DNA from: Betaproteobacteria bacterium UBA2592
GTDB lineage: Bacteria; Pseudomonadota; Gammaproteobacteria; Burkholderiales; Rhodocyclaceae
Direction: 5' to 3'
Assembly (NCBI GenBank): GCA_002340095.1
Contig: DDKS01000031.1
Coordinates: 1 to 15,419, forward strand
Length of the DNA stretch: 15,419 nucleotides
In this document: one piece after another, positions 14,460 through 15,419 of the stretch
How positions within the stretch are numbered: position 1 is the stretch's first letter
Layout: every line of letters begins with the position of its first letter
Notes under the pieces: generated by a model
Told to the model about the DNA's origin: nothing
Seen by the model: only the letters and a program-made list of their open reading frames with translations
Database searches by the model: none
Program-made: the position numbers and the translations under genes

Positions 14460-14908
14460 CGGGGCAATTGCATCAGCGACTTCGCCCTCGCTTGTCAGAA
14501 CAGTTCTTGAAAATCGAGGATTTGTACGGTTTTGCTCACAGCTGCCGGATTTCTGTAGCTTTCTGCCTCTTGGAGATGGGCCATGGAGACGGAAGGCCGA
14601 TTGCGGCTGGCGGAGGTATTCGTAGCGACCATTGACCCAAGGCAGCCCGGCAAGGTCGAGCACGATCTGGTCGAATTGCAGGTAGTGGTGATCAGCGCCG
14701 TGCAGGTGGGAGGCGATACCTGCGTCGAGATCGCGTTTCCGGGCGCTGGATCAAAGGCAAACTGGCGCTTCTACATCAGCAGCCAAGTAGATAGGCGAGG
14801 GAGCGAGCACCGCGCAACGCCGCAGGTGGCCCACCGCAGTGGTTTTTCAACGGCCTGCTATGGGGCTCAACGCCTCGGCTTGGGTATGACCTTCATGCGA
14901 TTGCCCTG
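14460..14908 (+). mobile_element. Internally deleted ISAs1-family insertion sequence remnant (MITE-like)
   Basis: The left end CGGGGCAATTGCAT (14460-14473) and the inverse complement of the right end, CAGGGCAATCGCAT (14908-14895), match at 12 of 14 positions, forming terminal inverted repeats of a 449-base element. Between them are a leader of about 110 bases, a transposase fragment (14583-14792), and about 100 bases of 3' non-coding sequence. No target-site duplication is evident (left flank GTACCACC, right flank CGTTGACG), so the insertion is old or rearranged. The element lacks the catalytic core and cannot move by itself. The family assignment rests on the transposase fragment. Confidence 0.65.
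14583..14792 (+). pseudogene. Remnant ISAs1-family transposase, N-terminus joined to a near-C-terminal piece
   Basis: From the ATG at 14583 (GGAG seven bases upstream) residues 9-51 read like the N-terminal domain of ISAs1/H-repeat transposases: DPRQPGKVEHDLVEL, then VISAVQVGGDTCVEIA (ancestral form near 'AVLAGADTFVEIE'). After about residue 51 the similarity stops. At 61-67 WRFYISS resembles the (R)RYYISSLP strand found late in these transposases. The DDE catalytic region between them is missing, so roughly 250-300 codons appear to have been deleted. The frame then runs on without family resemblance. Confidence 0.6.
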
Positions 14909-14910
14909 CG

Positions 14911-14939
14911 TTGACGGAAAAGGGTGGCATCCTTATAAT
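14911..14939 (+). promoter_or_regulatory. Strong sigma70-type promoter of the tRNA-Lys pair
   Basis: TTGACG (14911-14916) and a perfect TATAAT (14934-14939) are separated by exactly 17 bases. They match the consensus at 11 of 12 positions and lie about 20 bases before the first tRNA. The -35 box begins two bases after the right end of the ISAs1-like remnant, so any upstream activating sequence now comes from the element. Confidence 0.85.
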
Positions 14940-14958
14940 AATCAGTCTTCAGGGGTCT

Positions 14959-15034
14959 GGGTCGGTAGCTCAGTCGGTAGAGCAGCGGACTTTTAATCCG
15001 TTGGTCGCGAGTTCGAGTCTCGCCCGACCCACCA
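14959..15034 (+). tRNA. tRNA-Lys (anticodon TTT)
   Basis: This is a 76-base tRNA with a full cloverleaf. The acceptor stem GGGTCGG pairs with CCGACCC, the D-arm is GCTC/GAGC, and the anticodon stem GCGGA pairs with TCCGT around the loop CTTTTAA (anticodon TTT). The T-arm is GCGAG TTCGAGT CTCGC. CCA is encoded at 15032-15034. It reads AAA and AAG lysine codons. Confidence 0.97.
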
Positions 15035-15055
15035 GAAGTGGAAAACCCTTGAAAA

Positions 15056-15131
15056 GGGGCGTTAGCTCAGTTGGTAGAGCAGCGGACTCTTAATCCGTAG
15101 GTCGAGTGTTCGAGTCACTCACGCCCCACCA
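15056..15131 (+). tRNA. tRNA-Lys (anticodon CTT)
   Basis: This is a 76-base tRNA. The acceptor stem GGGGCGT pairs with ACGCCCC, the D-arm is GCTC/GAGC, and the anticodon stem GCGGA pairs with TCCGT around the loop CTCTTAA (anticodon CTT). The T-arm is GAGTG TTCGAGT CACTC, and CCA is encoded at 15129-15131. Its D and anticodon arms are almost identical to the preceding tRNA-Lys, 21 bases upstream, pointing to origin by duplication. It reads AAG. Both are probably cut from one transcript. Confidence 0.97.
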
Positions 15132-15138
15132 CATCCCC

Positions 15139-15164
15139 AAAGCCAGCCTCGCGCTGGCTTTTTT
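15139..15164 (+). terminator. Rho-independent terminator after the tRNA-Lys genes
   Basis: AGCCAGC (15141-15147) pairs with GCTGGCT (15153-15159) around a 5-base loop, extended by AA/TT pairs. The stem runs straight into a T-tract (15159-15164). It lies eight bases after the encoded CCA of the second tRNA, the expected position for ending the tRNA operon. Confidence 0.9.
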
Positions 15165-15285
15165 ATCGGCGCGCCGAAGACCAGTCCTGGTGCGGGTTTC
15201 CGGCGCATGCGGTGTTCCGGGCGGCGGCGACCGGCGCATTCTGCGGCTTTTCAGCGGCCGAAATCCTCTCTTTTCTCCATCCGAC

Positions 15286-15419
15286 TGTAAGGGCGCGCGA
15301 ATTTTGGCATTGATTAGCGCAATGTTTGGCATAAGCTGTCAATCAGCGCGCAATTTTGACCATCTGTCAGCGTTGAATTTTGACTAGGTCAGCGGGGTGA
15401 GCTTCCCTCTGTTTTTCGT
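15286..15419. mobile_element. Probable terminal region of an IS21-family element, running off the window
   Basis: The last ~130 bases are built of imperfect direct repeats containing AATTTTGAC or AATTTTGGC next to a GCGC/CAGCG block. Clear copies are at 15337-15361 (TGTCAATCAGCGCGCAATTTT then GACC) and 15365-15386 (TGTCAGCGTTGAATTTTGAC then TA). Partial copies lie at 15286-15310 and 15388-15394. Multiple short terminal repeats beginning TGT are characteristic of IS21-family ends, and the AATTTTGACC style matches elements I know from that family. The outer boundary (15286 or 15337) is uncertain. No istA/istB coding sequence is in view, so the family is inference. Confidence 0.45.

Larger units (their letters stand above)
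14431..14958. other. Intergenic region between the YeeE-family gene and the tRNA genes
   Basis: This 528-base stretch contains no intact gene. Bases 14432-14464 include a short inverted repeat (CCCCGG with CCGGGG) without a U-tract, the only termination-like signal after the transporter gene. It is followed by the ISAs1-family remnant (14460-14908) and the tRNA promoter (14911-14939). An open frame of 137 codons across 14583-14996 is the remnant transposase plus read-through into the promoter and tRNA, not a real protein. Confidence 0.75.

Noticed and set aside
1..14908. A composite transposon bounded by the two ISAs1-like ends
   Set aside because: The DNA between them is conserved housekeeping (Mrp, Tol-Pal, Que), one copy is non-functional, and no target duplication is seen. 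Two independent insertions are simpler.
14583..14996. A 137-residue protein between the transporter gene and the tRNAs
   Set aside because: It starts as a truncated ISAs1 transposase and then reads through the IS end, the tRNA promoter and into tRNA-Lys. It is a pseudogene, not a gene.
1..15419. CRISPR arrays, toxin-antitoxin pairs, phage genes or a defence island
   Set aside because: No regularly spaced repeats, no small paired genes and no phage or nuclease domains were found. The only repeats are the IS ends, the tRNA pair, the TolA linker and the right-edge tandem repeats.

Overview
The window reads as a high-GC proteobacterial chromosome segment, most likely from a betaproteobacterium (Rhodocyclales/Azospira-Dechloromonas-like is my best guess). 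That guess rests on base composition, the order ybgC-tolQRAB-pal-cpoB-queE-queC, and overall protein style. The genus is inference. Almost everything in it is conserved housekeeping; I do not see a convincing new defence or biosynthetic system. The accessory material sits at the two edges.

Left half, minus strand (6152 down to 178): a complete six-gene Mrp (Mnh/Pha) cation/proton antiporter operon in the order mrpAB-mrpC-mrpD-mrpE-mrpF-mrpG. MrpA and MrpB are fused, which defines a 'group 2' Mrp system. Genes overlap by ATGA or are spaced by 1-13 bases. A good sigma70-type promoter lies on the minus strand at 6239-6267, followed by a GC-rich hairpin in the leader.

Middle, plus strand (6535 to 11522): ybgC, tolQ, tolR, tolA, tolB, pal, cpoB. 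This is the trans-envelope Tol-Pal machine that uses the proton motive force to coordinate outer-membrane constriction at division. The same strand continues with queE, a small PilZ-domain gene, queC and a YeeE/YedE-family sulfur-compound transporter (11523 to 14430). QueE and QueC are consecutive-pathway enzymes of 7-deazaguanine (queuosine precursor) synthesis.

Right end: a 449-base, internally deleted ISAs1-family insertion sequence remnant (14460-14908) with recognisable inverted ends. It stops two bases before a strong promoter driving two tandem lysine tRNAs (anticodons TTT and CTT), which end at a clear rho-independent terminator. The last ~130 bases are a set of imperfect direct repeats that look like the terminal region of an IS21-family element whose transposase lies beyond the window.

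Left edge: bases 1-21 match the right end of the same ISAs1-like element, so a second copy probably lies just outside. It appears to interrupt a minus-strand gene after codon 6. The divergent mrp/tol intergenic region (6153-6534) holds promoter elements for both directions but no gene that I can support.
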